Positions 8,744 to 18,560 of a stretch of DNA of 64,000 bases are shown piece by piece (the stretch's first letter is position 1; each line of letters starts with the position of its first letter). The translations under genes and the position numbers were made by a program. The stretch is from Labilibacter marinus (lineage in GTDB: Bacteria; Bacteroidota; Bacteroidia; Bacteroidales; Marinilabiliaceae): positions 248,001 through 312,000 of the forward strand of contig NZ_LXYE02000001.1 in the NCBI RefSeq assembly GCF_001659685.2, in the 5' to 3' direction. The notes under the pieces were generated by a model that was given only the letters and a program-made list of their open reading frames with translations, was not told where the DNA came from and made no database searches.

Positions 8744-9961
8744 ATGATGGAGAAATTGGAAAAGACATGGCGATGGTTTGGGTTTGAAGATCAGATTACG
8801 CTAGATGATTTAAAACAAATGGGTGTTGAAGGTGTAGTTACAGCCTTGCATCATATTCCTAATGGTGAAGTTTGGCCTGTTGAAGAGATTTTGAAAATAA
8901 AAAAGGCCATTGAAGAAAAGGGAATGAGATGGAGTGTGGTTGAGAGTTTACCCGTTTCGGAAGGCATTAAACTACATACCAAGGAATATCCGAAACTCAT
9001 TCAAAACTATCAGGAATCGATGCGTAATTTGGGACAATGCGGTATTCTTACCATTTGTTACAACTTTATGCCCGTGTTAGATTGGGCTCGAACCAATTTG
9101 CAATATAAACTTCCGAATGGGGGAGAATCTATGTTATTCGACTTCCCAACTTTTGTAGCATTTGATATTTATATATTAAAGAGGCCAGATGCTCGTAATG
9201 ATTACGCCGAAGATCTCATTCAGAAAGCTAAAGTCATTTATGAAAGCATGAGTAATGAAGAGGCTGAAAAGTTAGCTTATAATATTATAGTGGTAACGCA
9301 AGGTTTTATCGATGGCTTAATTGATGGCGCAGTGTCCGATCCTAAGGCTATGTTTCTTGAATTTATTAAGCGTTACAAAGGAGTAGATAAAAACAAACTA
9401 AGAGAGAATTTAAAGTCATTTTTAGAAGATGTAATTCCTGTAGCGGAAGAAGCTGGGATTAAGATGTGTATTCATCCTGATGATCCTCCCTTTCAAATTT
9501 TGGGTTTACCACGAATTATTGGAGGAACAGAAGATTACAGGTGGTTGTGCGAGGCTAATGCTTCTCTTCATAATGGCATTACATTTTGTACGGGCTCTTT
9601 ATCGGCTAAAGCAGAAAATGACTTATTACAAATAATTAAGGATTACGGACATAAAATCCATTTTGCACATTTGCGAAATACCCAATTGCTTGAAGATGGT
9701 AGCTTTTACGAATCAGGTCATGCTGATGGTTCTATTAATATGCCTTTAATTATTAAAGCACTATTAAAAGAACAAAAAAGAAGGGCAGACCTTGGCGAGG
9801 TTAATAATAGAATACCTATACGCCCTGACCATGGTATAAAAATGATGCAAGATTATCAAAGTAATTATAATCCAGGATATCCACTTATTGGCAGGTTAAA
9901 AGGCTTGGCTGAGATACAAGGAATGGAAAGAAGTATTATTGAGTTAGAGAAAGATATTTAA
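8744..9961 (+). CDS. uxuA: Mannonate dehydratase UxuA
   Basis: The protein begins EKTWRWFGFEDQITLDDLKQ and contains the UxuA hallmarks GVVTALHHIPNGEVWP, KMCIHPDDPPF and PIRPDHGIKM. It dehydrates D-mannonate to 2-keto-3-deoxy-D-gluconate in the cytoplasm, using Mn2+ or Fe2+. The length of 405 aa is normal. It is the last gene of the GH115 sub-cluster. Its stop is only 5 bp from the stop of the convergent regulator at 9967. Two adjacent ATGs (8744 and 8747) are possible starts. Confidence 0.95.
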   Translation: MMEKLEKTWRWFGFEDQITLDDLKQMGVEGVVTALHHIPNGEVWPVEEILKIKKAIEEKGMRWSVVESLPVSEGIKLHTKEYPKLIQNYQESMRNLGQCGILTICYNFMPVLDWARTNLQYKLPNGGESMLFDFPTFVAFDIYILKRPDARNDYAEDLIQKAKVIYESMSNEEAEKLAYNIIVVTQGFIDGLIDGAVSDPKAMFLEFIKRYKGVDKNKLRENLKSFLEDVIPVAEEAGIKMCIHPDDPPFQILGLPRIIGGTEDYRWLCEANASLHNGITFCTGSLSAKAENDLLQIIKDYGHKIHFAHLRNTQLLEDGSFYESGHADGSINMPLIIKALLKEQKRRADLGEVNNRIPIRPDHGIKMMQDYQSNYNPGYPLIGRLKGLAEIQGMERSIIELEKDI

Positions 9962-9966
9962 ACGAT

Positions 9967-11142
9967 TTATTCAATAACCTCCAACTCCACCAATTCACAA
10001 CTAATATCAGTTCTTTTAAGTCCTTCAACTTTAAAAAGAGCGTTAAACTCGATGGTGTGTTTAGGTATTTGCTGATAAAATTCTTTAAGCCACTTTTTAT
10101 TAGTAAACTTATTTACCGTTGCCATAACGCCTATATCATTATTAGATACAAAATAAATAGAAGGTTTACCATTGTTGTTTACTGAGGAAGCTACCATAGC
10201 ATATTCTATTTTACCATTTTTACCATGTGTGGTATTATAAATAAGGGTAGTATCCTTGTTCTTATATTTAAAGCCATCATGAAAAGTGCTAAACACTTTG
10301 CTCTTTTTCAAAAATAAAGAACTCGAAATATTCATAGTTTTAAACTGACCTATAAAAATGATGTTGCTGTTGTATACATCAGCAGCTGTTATTTTACTTT
10401 CCATTTCTATGGAATAGTCGCTGTTGTTGAGTGTAAACCATTTACTTAATATGCCAACCCCATAAGGAGCCATTTTAGACATAACAGTATAGTCAACCGT
10501 TTTCATTTTTCTGTTGGGGTATTGTTTCAAATGAGTTAGAAAATCATCATGATTATTTATTTCCTCATAAAATACAGCATGCCATTTTTCGTCATCCAAC
10601 TGCTCATTAATAACATATTGATCAGATACTACTATGATATTCTGAGCGTTTTTACTAAAAAAGCCTTCCCATAAAGGAAGTGGCTGATTAACCATTTTAT
10701 AGATGCCTGCGCTCAATGCTATTATAAAAATCAATCCTAAGGCTGAATATTTTAAGCTTTTATAGCTAATTTTTAAATAGTCCTTGCTGGAACTAAGTTG
10801 ATGTGGATATTCCTTTGCTGAAGAGAAGCTTAGGTTATACTGGCCTTTTTTTATTTCAAAGTATACTTCATGTTTAAGGCTCGAATCCGAATAATATTGT
10901 TCTAATTTTTTTCTTAGTTTGTAAAAGTAAGAACGAACGGTACCATTACTTTTATCCTCGGCATAATTAATTCCATAAAGTTCAGTGCCAATGGTGTATT
11001 CCTTTAATTCATCTCCAGCGTATGCTTTGTCAATCAGGTATTTCAAAAGTCGGATATGACTAGGTGAGTTTGCGAATAGTTTATGTTGGCAAATATTCTC
11101 TAGTTCTGTTTCTATATGTTGCTTATCCGCTGTTGAATTCAT
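9967..11142 (-). CDS. Membrane-anchored winged-helix transcriptional regulator, PUL-associated (copy 1)
   Basis: Residues about 10-110 form a winged-helix-like DNA-binding domain (LKEYTIGTELYGINY, then SNGTVRSYFYKLRKKLEQYY and KKGQYNLSF), resembling the N-terminal domain of acidobacterial and proteobacterial proteins annotated as transcriptional-regulator/TolB. A single membrane helix follows (YSALGLIFIIALSAGIYKMV, about 131-150), then about 240 residues predicted periplasmic with no recognised family. The same plan is found in the gene at 18561-19709. It is divergent from GH2-GH30-GH3 and is probably their membrane-bound regulator, sensing a sugar or an envelope signal without a two-component or sigma/anti-sigma partner. 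Function is inferred. Confidence 0.7.
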   Translation of the reverse strand: MNSTADKQHIETELENICQHKLFANSPSHIRLLKYLIDKAYAGDELKEYTIGTELYGINYAEDKSNGTVRSYFYKLRKKLEQYYSDSSLKHEVYFEIKKGQYNLSFSSAKEYPHQLSSSKDYLKISYKSLKYSALGLIFIIALSAGIYKMVNQPLPLWEGFFSKNAQNIIVVSDQYVINEQLDDEKWHAVFYEEINNHDDFLTHLKQYPNRKMKTVDYTVMSKMAPYGVGILSKWFTLNNSDYSIEMESKITAADVYNSNIIFIGQFKTMNISSSLFLKKSKVFSTFHDGFKYKNKDTTLIYNTTHGKNGKIEYAMVASSVNNNGKPSIYFVSNNDIGVMATVNKFTNKKWLKEFYQQIPKHTIEFNALFKVEGLKRTDISCELVELEVIE

Positions 11143-11283
11143 AGCTTCAAAAATAGCTTTTATTTAAGATTATAGAAATTTCTATTGAAATCTATTTGTT
11201 AGAGGTGTTTTAATTAGATTATAAAAAGATGTATTTGTAACTTACAGTAGAGTAGTGTTTTGGTGTAACATATTTAACGGTTA

Positions 11284-11296
11284 AGTCACCGTGACT
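11284..11296. promoter_or_regulatory. Palindrome, possible operator for the GH2-GH30-GH3 operon
   Basis: AGTCAC-C-GTGACT is a perfect inverted repeat with a one-base centre in the 259-bp gap between the divergent regulator and GH2. Its place about 105 bp before the GH2 start suits a regulator-binding site. No copy was seen in the 19710-19948 gap. Confidence 0.4.
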
Positions 11297-11401
11297 AGCA
11301 CCGTTTCGACACAGCAAAAGGTTTTGTTTTCTCTTTATTCGGCTATTTGTCGTGTATTATTGTGAGAACGAAAATTCTTTTTCACCAAAATCATTATAGT
11401 T

Positions 11402-14260
11402 ATGATGAAAATTCTACATATCACTTTATGGCTGTTTTTATATACTACTTATAGTAATGCACAGCTACCACAAGGTTATCCTGAAACCAATCGCGAAAAG
11501 CAAAATATCAACTTAGGTTGGATGTTTTCGAAAATGCCAGAAGCGGATAAGCCAATTGAAATTGATTTTGACGATAGCCAATGGGAGGCTGTTGCTCTAC
11601 CTCATAACCCAGATCCACTATCCTTATGGTTAGATAGTGTGCAGCATAAATGGCAGCAGAAAGAGTTTATTAGAGACCATAATTGGTATAGGAAAAGCCT
11701 ACATATTGATTTAAACAATGATGAAAAAGCGTTTATAGAGTTTGAAGGGGTGCACAGCGCAACGGAGCTTTATGTCAACGGAAAGTTTGTAGGAAGATTT
11801 GACATCAATGGATATGTGCCCCATCATTTTGATATTACAGACTTTGTAAAGCCAGGAAAAGAAAATACCATTGCTGTTTTAGCCGATCATAGCTTCGATC
11901 CTAGTATAGCGCCTGATCCAAACGAAACGGATTATTTAAAATGGGGAGGTATCTATCGGGATGTATATTTGGTAAAAACCAACAAACTACATGTAAATTT
12001 TAATTGGGAGGATTTTGATGCTGGTGTGCATATCACTACGCCAAGCGTTAAAAGAAATAACGGAACAGTATCGGTAAAAACAACGGTTGCGAACGAATAT
12101 ACTGAGCTAGTAGATTGCCGTATTGAGACTATGGTACTTGATGCTGATGGATATTTGGTTACAAAGCTAAAATCAGATTCAAAAGTAAAGGCAGGTCAGA
12201 CTTATACTTTCAGACAAACTACAGAAATAGTTGATGAGTACCGCCTGTGGTCACCTAATGATCCGTATTTATATCGTGCAGTTTCTGTTATTTATATGGA
12301 TGATATAGCGGTTGATTTTGTAGAGAATAAATTTGGATTTCGCTCGGTAGAGTTAGTGGATGGACAAGGTTTATTATTAAATGGAGAACCATTTTTTATG
12401 GTCGGAGTAAATCGTCACCAAAGCTATCCACACATTGGCGATGCTGTTCCAAATTCTATTCATTACGAAGCAGCATTAAGATACAAGGAAGCAGGTATTA
12501 ATGCCATTCGCCTTTCGCATTATCCACAAGATAATTCTTTTATTGAAGCTTGTAATGAGCTGGGCATTTTGCTTTACGAAGAACCTTCTACCTGGATCCA
12601 ATGGCAACAGGGAGAATGGATGGATAAACTGGAGCAATCGCTACGTATAATGGTACGTAATCATCGTAATCATCCTTCCATAGTTATTTGGGGAGCAGGT
12701 ATCAATCATCGTGGGCCCGTTCCACAACTTAATAATGCCGCCAAGGAAGAAGACCCATTCCGTTTAACGGCCAGTGCTTCTGCCCCGTGGAATGGTATTA
12801 AAAATGCTGGAGTTACCGATATATATGCCACCATGGATTATCGTAAAACAGATTTTCCTGAGGGAGACTTTTGTATGGTAATGGAACATGGGTTTACGCA
12901 TAACGGATTGGGACAACAACATCATATCTCACGTTACAAAAAGCGTAAAAATAATATTGGCTCTATACTTTGGGTTGGTGCCGATTATAATCGATTACAA
13001 CCCAAGCCAGAAACCTATGATTTTATTACAGAATACGGTTTGCAAACGGCCTATAGAATTCCTCGACCAGGTTATTATTGGTACAAATCCGAATTAACAG
13101 ATGCTCCTTATGTTCATATTGCAGATGAGTCGGTTTATAAGAACAGAAAAGTACATGTTTATAGTAATGCTAAAGAAGTAGCCCTTTATGCTGATGGAAA
13201 ATTAATCGCTACACAGAAAGCAGATAACGACCCTTTAAGATTGTGGAATGAGCATCCATCAATAACTTTTAATTATAACTGGACAGGAGAAAAACTAACG
13301 GCAAAGGCTTTAAGTTTTGGCCAAGTAGTAGCTAAGCATTCACGTACTAAGGTTCAAGAGGCTTATGCTATTAAGTTAGCTCTAGATAATTCTGACATAG
13401 CATTACAAGCAGGAGGATCAGATTTAAAAATGATACGAGCTTATGTGGTAGATAGAAATGGAGAAACAGTTACAAACGCTGATGTAAAAGTGCATTTTGA
13501 AGCAAAAGGAGCTGGGTCTATTCTATATGATGATAAACATTTTATTAGTCAAGCTCAAAGTTATCATGGAGTAGCTACAGTATATCTAAAAGGTGCAGAA
13601 GCAGCAGGGGAGATAAAGGTTAAAGCCACTTCGGGTAAATTAAAGTCAGGTGCTCTCACTTTAAAAACGGAAGCATTTAAGGCTGATGAATTATTGGTAA
13701 AAGGGAAAGCAATTTATGACTATCCTAATTATAAGATAGATATTCAGACCGAAGACCAGCTAGAGCAATTTGGTTGGCAAATGGCCAATGGAGGTAATGC
13801 CGAGCAGTTTAATTTCAAGTTTGGAGAGGCTTCGTTTTCTGTGAATTCGGAGTCGGAGTTGAAATGGAGAAAAGGGACATATGCAATTTTAGGTGATTTG
13901 GCTTTTATGGCTTGTGATGGACTTTTTGTTGAGAAAGGAAAGCTTGTTTTAACGATAAAGGATTTACCTAAAGGTAAGTATCAACTGAAAACCTACCATC
14001 ATTCTTTCCAAGACCTAAAGAAACTATTTCCATATAATATGAAAGTGGCCTTAAAAGATGCTAACGGAGTGTTTGAGTTTATTTCAGATGATGCCGCATT
14101 GGGTATTCAAGACGGAAAAGATATTGGAGAAAGAGAGCCTATGTCGGTAACTAATTTTGTTGAAAGTGATGGAGTTAACCCAGTGACTATTTCTTTTGAA
14201 ACAGATAAAAAAGATGCGCATACTTGGTTGAATGGTTTAAGTTTTAAGCGAGTTAAATAG
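11402..14260 (+). CDS. GH2 family glycoside hydrolase with atypical acid/base site
   Basis: A secreted 952-aa protein: signal peptide (about 1-21), GH2 sugar-binding domain (about 35-195, with WYRKSLHIDL and LYVNGKFVGRFDINGY), immunoglobulin-like domain, TIM barrel (from about 320) and C-terminal beta-sandwich domains. The predicted nucleophile is Glu495 in VMEHGF. The acid/base motif, usually IIWSLGNE, reads IVIWGAGINHRG (427-438), so Asn435 stands where Glu is expected. The fold is intact, so either another residue or the substrate supplies the proton, or the enzyme is altered. First gene of sub-cluster (ii), followed by GH30 and GH3. Substrate (beta-galactoside or glucuronide) unresolved. 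Confidence 0.88.
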   Translation: MMKILHITLWLFLYTTYSNAQLPQGYPETNREKQNINLGWMFSKMPEADKPIEIDFDDSQWEAVALPHNPDPLSLWLDSVQHKWQQKEFIRDHNWYRKSLHIDLNNDEKAFIEFEGVHSATELYVNGKFVGRFDINGYVPHHFDITDFVKPGKENTIAVLADHSFDPSIAPDPNETDYLKWGGIYRDVYLVKTNKLHVNFNWEDFDAGVHITTPSVKRNNGTVSVKTTVANEYTELVDCRIETMVLDADGYLVTKLKSDSKVKAGQTYTFRQTTEIVDEYRLWSPNDPYLYRAVSVIYMDDIAVDFVENKFGFRSVELVDGQGLLLNGEPFFMVGVNRHQSYPHIGDAVPNSIHYEAALRYKEAGINAIRLSHYPQDNSFIEACNELGILLYEEPSTWIQWQQGEWMDKLEQSLRIMVRNHRNHPSIVIWGAGINHRGPVPQLNNAAKEEDPFRLTASASAPWNGIKNAGVTDIYATMDYRKTDFPEGDFCMVMEHGFTHNGLGQQHHISRYKKRKNNIGSILWVGADYNRLQPKPETYDFITEYGLQTAYRIPRPGYYWYKSELTDAPYVHIADESVYKNRKVHVYSNAKEVALYADGKLIATQKADNDPLRLWNEHPSITFNYNWTGEKLTAKALSFGQVVAKHSRTKVQEAYAIKLALDNSDIALQAGGSDLKMIRAYVVDRNGETVTNADVKVHFEAKGAGSILYDDKHFISQAQSYHGVATVYLKGAEAAGEIKVKATSGKLKSGALTLKTEAFKADELLVKGKAIYDYPNYKIDIQTEDQLEQFGWQMANGGNAEQFNFKFGEASFSVNSESELKWRKGTYAILGDLAFMACDGLFVEKGKLVLTIKDLPKGKYQLKTYHHSFQDLKKLFPYNMKVALKDANGVFEFISDDAALGIQDGKDIGEREPMSVTNFVESDGVNPVTISFETDKKDAHTWLNGLSFKRVK

Positions 14261-14344
14261 CCAATATACATATGAATGCTGAGGTAATTATTTTATAAAT
14301 GCCAGATGAAAATATATCGTACTTTAAATAAAAGACATTGTACT

Positions 14345-15739
14345 ATGAAAAAAGGAAATATAAAAAATCTATTAATTCTAAGCAGTTTGATGCTTTGTTT
14401 TACCGCTTTTGCACAAACACCACAAGTGAAAGTGTATGCTGTTAAATTGGATGAGGGAGAAGCCAACCCTTTAATTGAGGTGAAGCAAGAAAATGTAGAA
14501 GATAAAATTGGGTGGAAGAACCTAATTTACTTGCAACCTGAAGTTACTTTCCAAACCATTGAAGGTATTGGAGGAGCATTTAATGAAATTGGAGGAGAAG
14601 CGCTGTTGAGCTTAAGTGAAGAGAAACAGCAAGAGGTGATGGAAAATATGTTTTCGGGAGATAAGGCAGGTTTTACTTTTTGCAGAACAGCTATTGGAGC
14701 AAGTGATTTTGGTATAGATGCTTATAGTTATTCGGAGGTTGCTGGTGACTACAAAATGAAACAGTTTTCTATAGAGCGCGACAAAAAATATGTGTTACCC
14801 TACATAAAAAGTGCTTTTGCAATCAATCCAAATTTAACCTTATTTGGTTCGCCTTGGAGTCCTCCTGGATGGATGAAAGAAAGTGGATATATGGTTGGTT
14901 TAAAAGAGCCAAACAACAACCTTAAACAAGATCCGAAAACTTTGCAAGCTTATGCTAAATATTTTGTGAAGTATGTTGAGGCATATGAAAAGGAAGGCGT
15001 TAAGGTAGATCGTATTTGTATTCAGAATGAAAATGATGCCAATACAAAATATCCGAGTTGTACTTTCCCTGCAAAGGATATGGTGAATTTTGCTAATACA
15101 TATTTAATTCCAGCTTTCGAAAAAAACAAGATAGAGGCTGGTATATATGCAGGAACATTTCGTGCTGCAGAAAAAATGGACTTGATGGATTTTATGACTG
15201 CAGATGGTAAAGAAAATCTGGAAGGAGTTGGTATGCAGTATACCGATACCAGATTTTTGGGTGATGCTAGAGCCATGATGCCAAATTTAAAGTTTTTTCA
15301 TACTGAAGGCCACTGCTATAACGGTAAAAATTCTGTTGAGCAAGCAGAAGATCGCCTAGAGGAAATAGCGGGTTATATTAATGCCGGTAGTACCACTTTT
15401 ACATATTGGAATATGATTTTGAATGAAACTACGGAAAGTGGTTGGAACTGGACGCAAAATTCCTTGATTAATATTGATCGTAAATCGGGTGAAATCATTT
15501 ACAATCCCGATTATAATGCCATGTATATCATCAGTAAGTTTGTTAAGCCTGGTGATGTTAGAATAGCCTGTGTTCAAAGAGGTAAAGAACCTTTAATCGC
15601 AGTTAAATCTCCAGATGGACAAATTAAAGTTCTTTTTCAAAATACCAATGCCAATGAAAAATCATTTGAAGTGGTAATGGGTGATCAGAATATTAAAGTT
15701 AAAGCGCCTGGAAAATCAATTATAGCTATTGTTTTATAG
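14345..15739 (+). CDS. GH30 family glycoside hydrolase
   Basis: A secreted enzyme of the GH30 (beta-glucosidase/beta-xylosidase/fucosidase) family. The ATG at 14345 is preferred over 14306 because it places a standard signal peptide (MKKGNIKNLLILSSLMLCF...FAQ) at the N-terminus. With that start, the acid/base is Glu229 in IQNENDA and the nucleophile Glu321 in FHTEGHC; the conserved SPWSPPGWMK strand is also present, and a small beta domain follows the barrel. All catalytic features look intact. It sits between GH2 and GH3 in one likely operon. Exact sugar specificity is not determinable. Confidence 0.9.
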   Translation: MKKGNIKNLLILSSLMLCFTAFAQTPQVKVYAVKLDEGEANPLIEVKQENVEDKIGWKNLIYLQPEVTFQTIEGIGGAFNEIGGEALLSLSEEKQQEVMENMFSGDKAGFTFCRTAIGASDFGIDAYSYSEVAGDYKMKQFSIERDKKYVLPYIKSAFAINPNLTLFGSPWSPPGWMKESGYMVGLKEPNNNLKQDPKTLQAYAKYFVKYVEAYEKEGVKVDRICIQNENDANTKYPSCTFPAKDMVNFANTYLIPAFEKNKIEAGIYAGTFRAAEKMDLMDFMTADGKENLEGVGMQYTDTRFLGDARAMMPNLKFFHTEGHCYNGKNSVEQAEDRLEEIAGYINAGSTTFTYWNMILNETTESGWNWTQNSLINIDRKSGEIIYNPDYNAMYIISKFVKPGDVRIACVQRGKEPLIAVKSPDGQIKVLFQNTNANEKSFEVVMGDQNIKVKAPGKSIIAIVL

Positions 15740-15787
15740 TAGAATGAACCGCATAAAATTGAACTAATAATCTTAAAAATATAATTA

Positions 15788-18364
15788 ATGATACGACAAA
15801 CTATATTTTATTTATTATTTGCTTGCATAAGTATATCTAGCTTAAATGCTCAGGTTTGGAAAGATCCAAATGCAAATGTTGACGAGCGTGTGGAGGATTT
15901 ACTTTCGAAAATGACTTTGGAAGAAAAGATCAGTTATTGCGGATCGAGGATTCCTGCCATAGAGCGTTTAGGTGTTCCTTATTTTGAGTGGTATGGCGAA
16001 GCACTTCATGGTATTATTGCTTGGAACTGTACTCAGTTTCCCCAAAATATTGCTATGGGTGCTACTTGGAATCCAGAATTAATGTTTGATGTGGCTACGG
16101 CTATTTCTAATGAGGCCAGAGCTTTGAAAAATACTGGTTCAAAGGAAGTAATGATGTTTTCACCAACGGTTAATATGGCGCGTGACCCTCGTTGGGGACG
16201 TAATGGTGAGTGTTATAGCGAAGATCCATTTTTAATGTCGGAAATAGCGCGAATGTATGTACGAGGCATGCAAGGTAACGATCCTAAATATACCAAAACA
16301 GTCACTACAGTTAAGCATTATGTTGCTAATAATGTAGAGACAAAGCGTGAGTGGATTCACTCTAATATCAATAAGAAAGATCTTTATGAGTATTACTTTC
16401 CTGCTTACAAAACCTGCCTTGTTGATGAAGAAGCTACAGGAATAATGACTTCATTAAGTGGCTTAAACGGAATACCTTGTTCTGCTCATGACTGGGCAGT
16501 AAATGGTGTATTGCGCGATGAGTGGGGCTTTAAAGGTTATGTAATTGCCGATTGGGCAGCAGTTCAGGGATTACAGAAAAGAATGAAATACGCCAAAACG
16601 CAAGAAGAGGCTGCTGCAATGGCCATAAAAGCTGGGGTAGATCAAGAGTGCTTTCGTCATAAAGAGCGACAAGCGCCTATGGTAATTGCATTAAAATCAG
16701 CCATTGAACAAGGTTTGCTTAGCGAGGAAGAATTAAATGTTTCGGTTCGTAGGTTACTTCGTTTACGTTTTATGACGGGTGACTTAGATGATCCGGCATT
16801 AATTCCATATTCGAAAATACCAGCCAGTGTTTTAGAGTGCGATGCGCATAAAAAGCTAGCACTAAGAGCTGCAGAACAGTCGATTGTTTTATTAAAAAAT
16901 GAGGATGTTTTGCCCCTAAAGAAAGATGCAGAAAAATTAGCTGTAATTGGTCCTTTTGCTGATAGATGCTGGATGGGTATTTATTCTGGTCATCCTAAAA
17001 ATAAAGTAACGCCTTTAGACGGTATTAAAAAAGCAACAAACGCAGAAGTAAAATATGCACAAGGTTGCGAAGTGACAGAAGATGATGCGGATGAAGCAAA
17101 AATTAAAGAAGCAGTAGAATTGGCTAAAAAATCAGATCGCGTTATTCTTGTAATGGGAAATGATGAAACTACTTCTACCGAAAATACAGATCGTACTTCA
17201 ATTAAATTACCTGGAAATCAACACAAGCTGATTAAAGCGGTACAGGCGGTTAATAAAAATGTTGTTTTGGTACTCGTACCAAGCGGACCAACAGCCATTA
17301 GCTGGGAGCAAGAAAATATACCTGGTATTGTGTGCGCATGGCCAAACGGACAAGAGCAAGGAACAGCTTTGGCAAATATGTTATTTGGAGATGTAAACCC
17401 TGGAGGAAAGTTAAATTCTACTTGGTTTAAGTCGGATAACGATTTACCCGATTTTCATGATTACAATATTCAAACTGGTCGCACTTACATGTATTTTAAA
17501 GGAGAAACCTTATATCCTTTTGGTTATGGTTTAAGTTATACCACGTTTAAAACGGATGAAGTAGAACTAAGCACTAAAAAGCTAAATGCTCAGGAAAGTA
17601 TTTTGGTTTCGGCAAGAGTTAGTAATGTGGGTAAAGTAGATGGAGACGAAATTGTTCAGGTATATATTCGTGATGTTAAGTCCTCGCAACAAACACCAAT
17701 TAAAGCCTTAAAAGGTTTTAAGCGCGTGAGTGTTCCTGCTGGAAAAACTGAAAAGGTGGAGATTTCTTTACCCTATGAAGCTTTTGCACACTACGATACT
17801 ATTAGTAATCAGTTTGTAGTAGAGGCAGGTAAGTTCGAAATTATGGTAGGTAATTCAAGCGATCATATTTCTTCCACTAAAACCATTAGCGTAAAAGGTG
17901 GTGTTATAGCGCCTATAAAAGTCGGACAAAAAAGTGGGTATTTTAATGCGGAGGATGAGGTTCGTAGTAAAAAATGGGATTACCTATATACGGACAAAGC
18001 TTCTATGAGCAGTTCTAAAGCCAAGGAAAGTGATAATAATGCATGGGTTGAATATGAAATTACTTTTATTGATCCTGGTTTTTATGTAAATACTTGGGAT
18101 GCTGAAATAAGCCTTAACTCGGCGACAAAAGAAGCTATTGTGGAAACCTCGATGGCGGGAGCCACTATTGGTAAATACACTATTTTAAACAAGCAACGTA
18201 TGTTACCTATTAAAATTCCAATTCCACCAGAATATGGTAAGCCAGTTTTATTAAAAATTAAAACATTACACGGAACGGTAGATGTTAATTCAATTAAAAT
18301 TATCCCTCCTGGAGATAAACAACCTTTTGTGATTAGTAAAGTTAAAAACCAATCCAACAAATAG
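15788..18364 (+). CDS. GH3 family beta-glucosidase/xylosidase-like hydrolase
   Basis: A secreted 858-aa GH3 enzyme with signal peptide (about 1-21), N-terminal barrel with nucleophile Asp255 in VIADWAAVQ, the alpha/beta sandwich domain (NEDVLPLKK), a fibronectin-III-like domain (about 600-690) and an additional beta-sandwich of about 150 residues at the C-terminus (about 705-858) that looks like a carbohydrate-binding module. The PTVNMARDPRWGRNGECYSE segment is typical of the xylosidase/glucosidase branch. Last gene of sub-cluster (ii); a terminator follows at 18402. Confidence 0.92.
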   Translation: MIRQTIFYLLFACISISSLNAQVWKDPNANVDERVEDLLSKMTLEEKISYCGSRIPAIERLGVPYFEWYGEALHGIIAWNCTQFPQNIAMGATWNPELMFDVATAISNEARALKNTGSKEVMMFSPTVNMARDPRWGRNGECYSEDPFLMSEIARMYVRGMQGNDPKYTKTVTTVKHYVANNVETKREWIHSNINKKDLYEYYFPAYKTCLVDEEATGIMTSLSGLNGIPCSAHDWAVNGVLRDEWGFKGYVIADWAAVQGLQKRMKYAKTQEEAAAMAIKAGVDQECFRHKERQAPMVIALKSAIEQGLLSEEELNVSVRRLLRLRFMTGDLDDPALIPYSKIPASVLECDAHKKLALRAAEQSIVLLKNEDVLPLKKDAEKLAVIGPFADRCWMGIYSGHPKNKVTPLDGIKKATNAEVKYAQGCEVTEDDADEAKIKEAVELAKKSDRVILVMGNDETTSTENTDRTSIKLPGNQHKLIKAVQAVNKNVVLVLVPSGPTAISWEQENIPGIVCAWPNGQEQGTALANMLFGDVNPGGKLNSTWFKSDNDLPDFHDYNIQTGRTYMYFKGETLYPFGYGLSYTTFKTDEVELSTKKLNAQESILVSARVSNVGKVDGDEIVQVYIRDVKSSQQTPIKALKGFKRVSVPAGKTEKVEISLPYEAFAHYDTISNQFVVEAGKFEIMVGNSSDHISSTKTISVKGGVIAPIKVGQKSGYFNAEDEVRSKKWDYLYTDKASMSSSKAKESDNNAWVEYEITFIDPGFYVNTWDAEISLNSATKEAIVETSMAGATIGKYTILNKQRMLPIKIPIPPEYGKPVLLKIKTLHGTVDVNSIKIIPPGDKQPFVISKVKNQSNK

Positions 18365-18401
18365 TAGTAAAACAACTAAGTTCAGATAAGCATTGCAAAT
18401 T

Positions 18402-18437
18402 ATCCCATGTCGTCATTTTTCGGCATGGGATTTTTAT
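18402..18437 (+). terminator. Terminator of the GH2-GH30-GH3 operon
   Basis: ATCCCATG (18402-18409) pairs with CATGGGAT (18424-18431), followed by a T-rich tail, 37 bp after the GH3 stop. Confidence 0.7.
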
Positions 18438-18560
18438 TTAAGAACTTGTTGTGCGTATGTAGGGTTTAATTTGTAAGTTGTTAAAGCAATATAAAGGAGT
18501 GTTAGTTCGTGAATTATTACAGAAATCTATTGTATTAGAATTGCTTAACTGTAAGCTATT

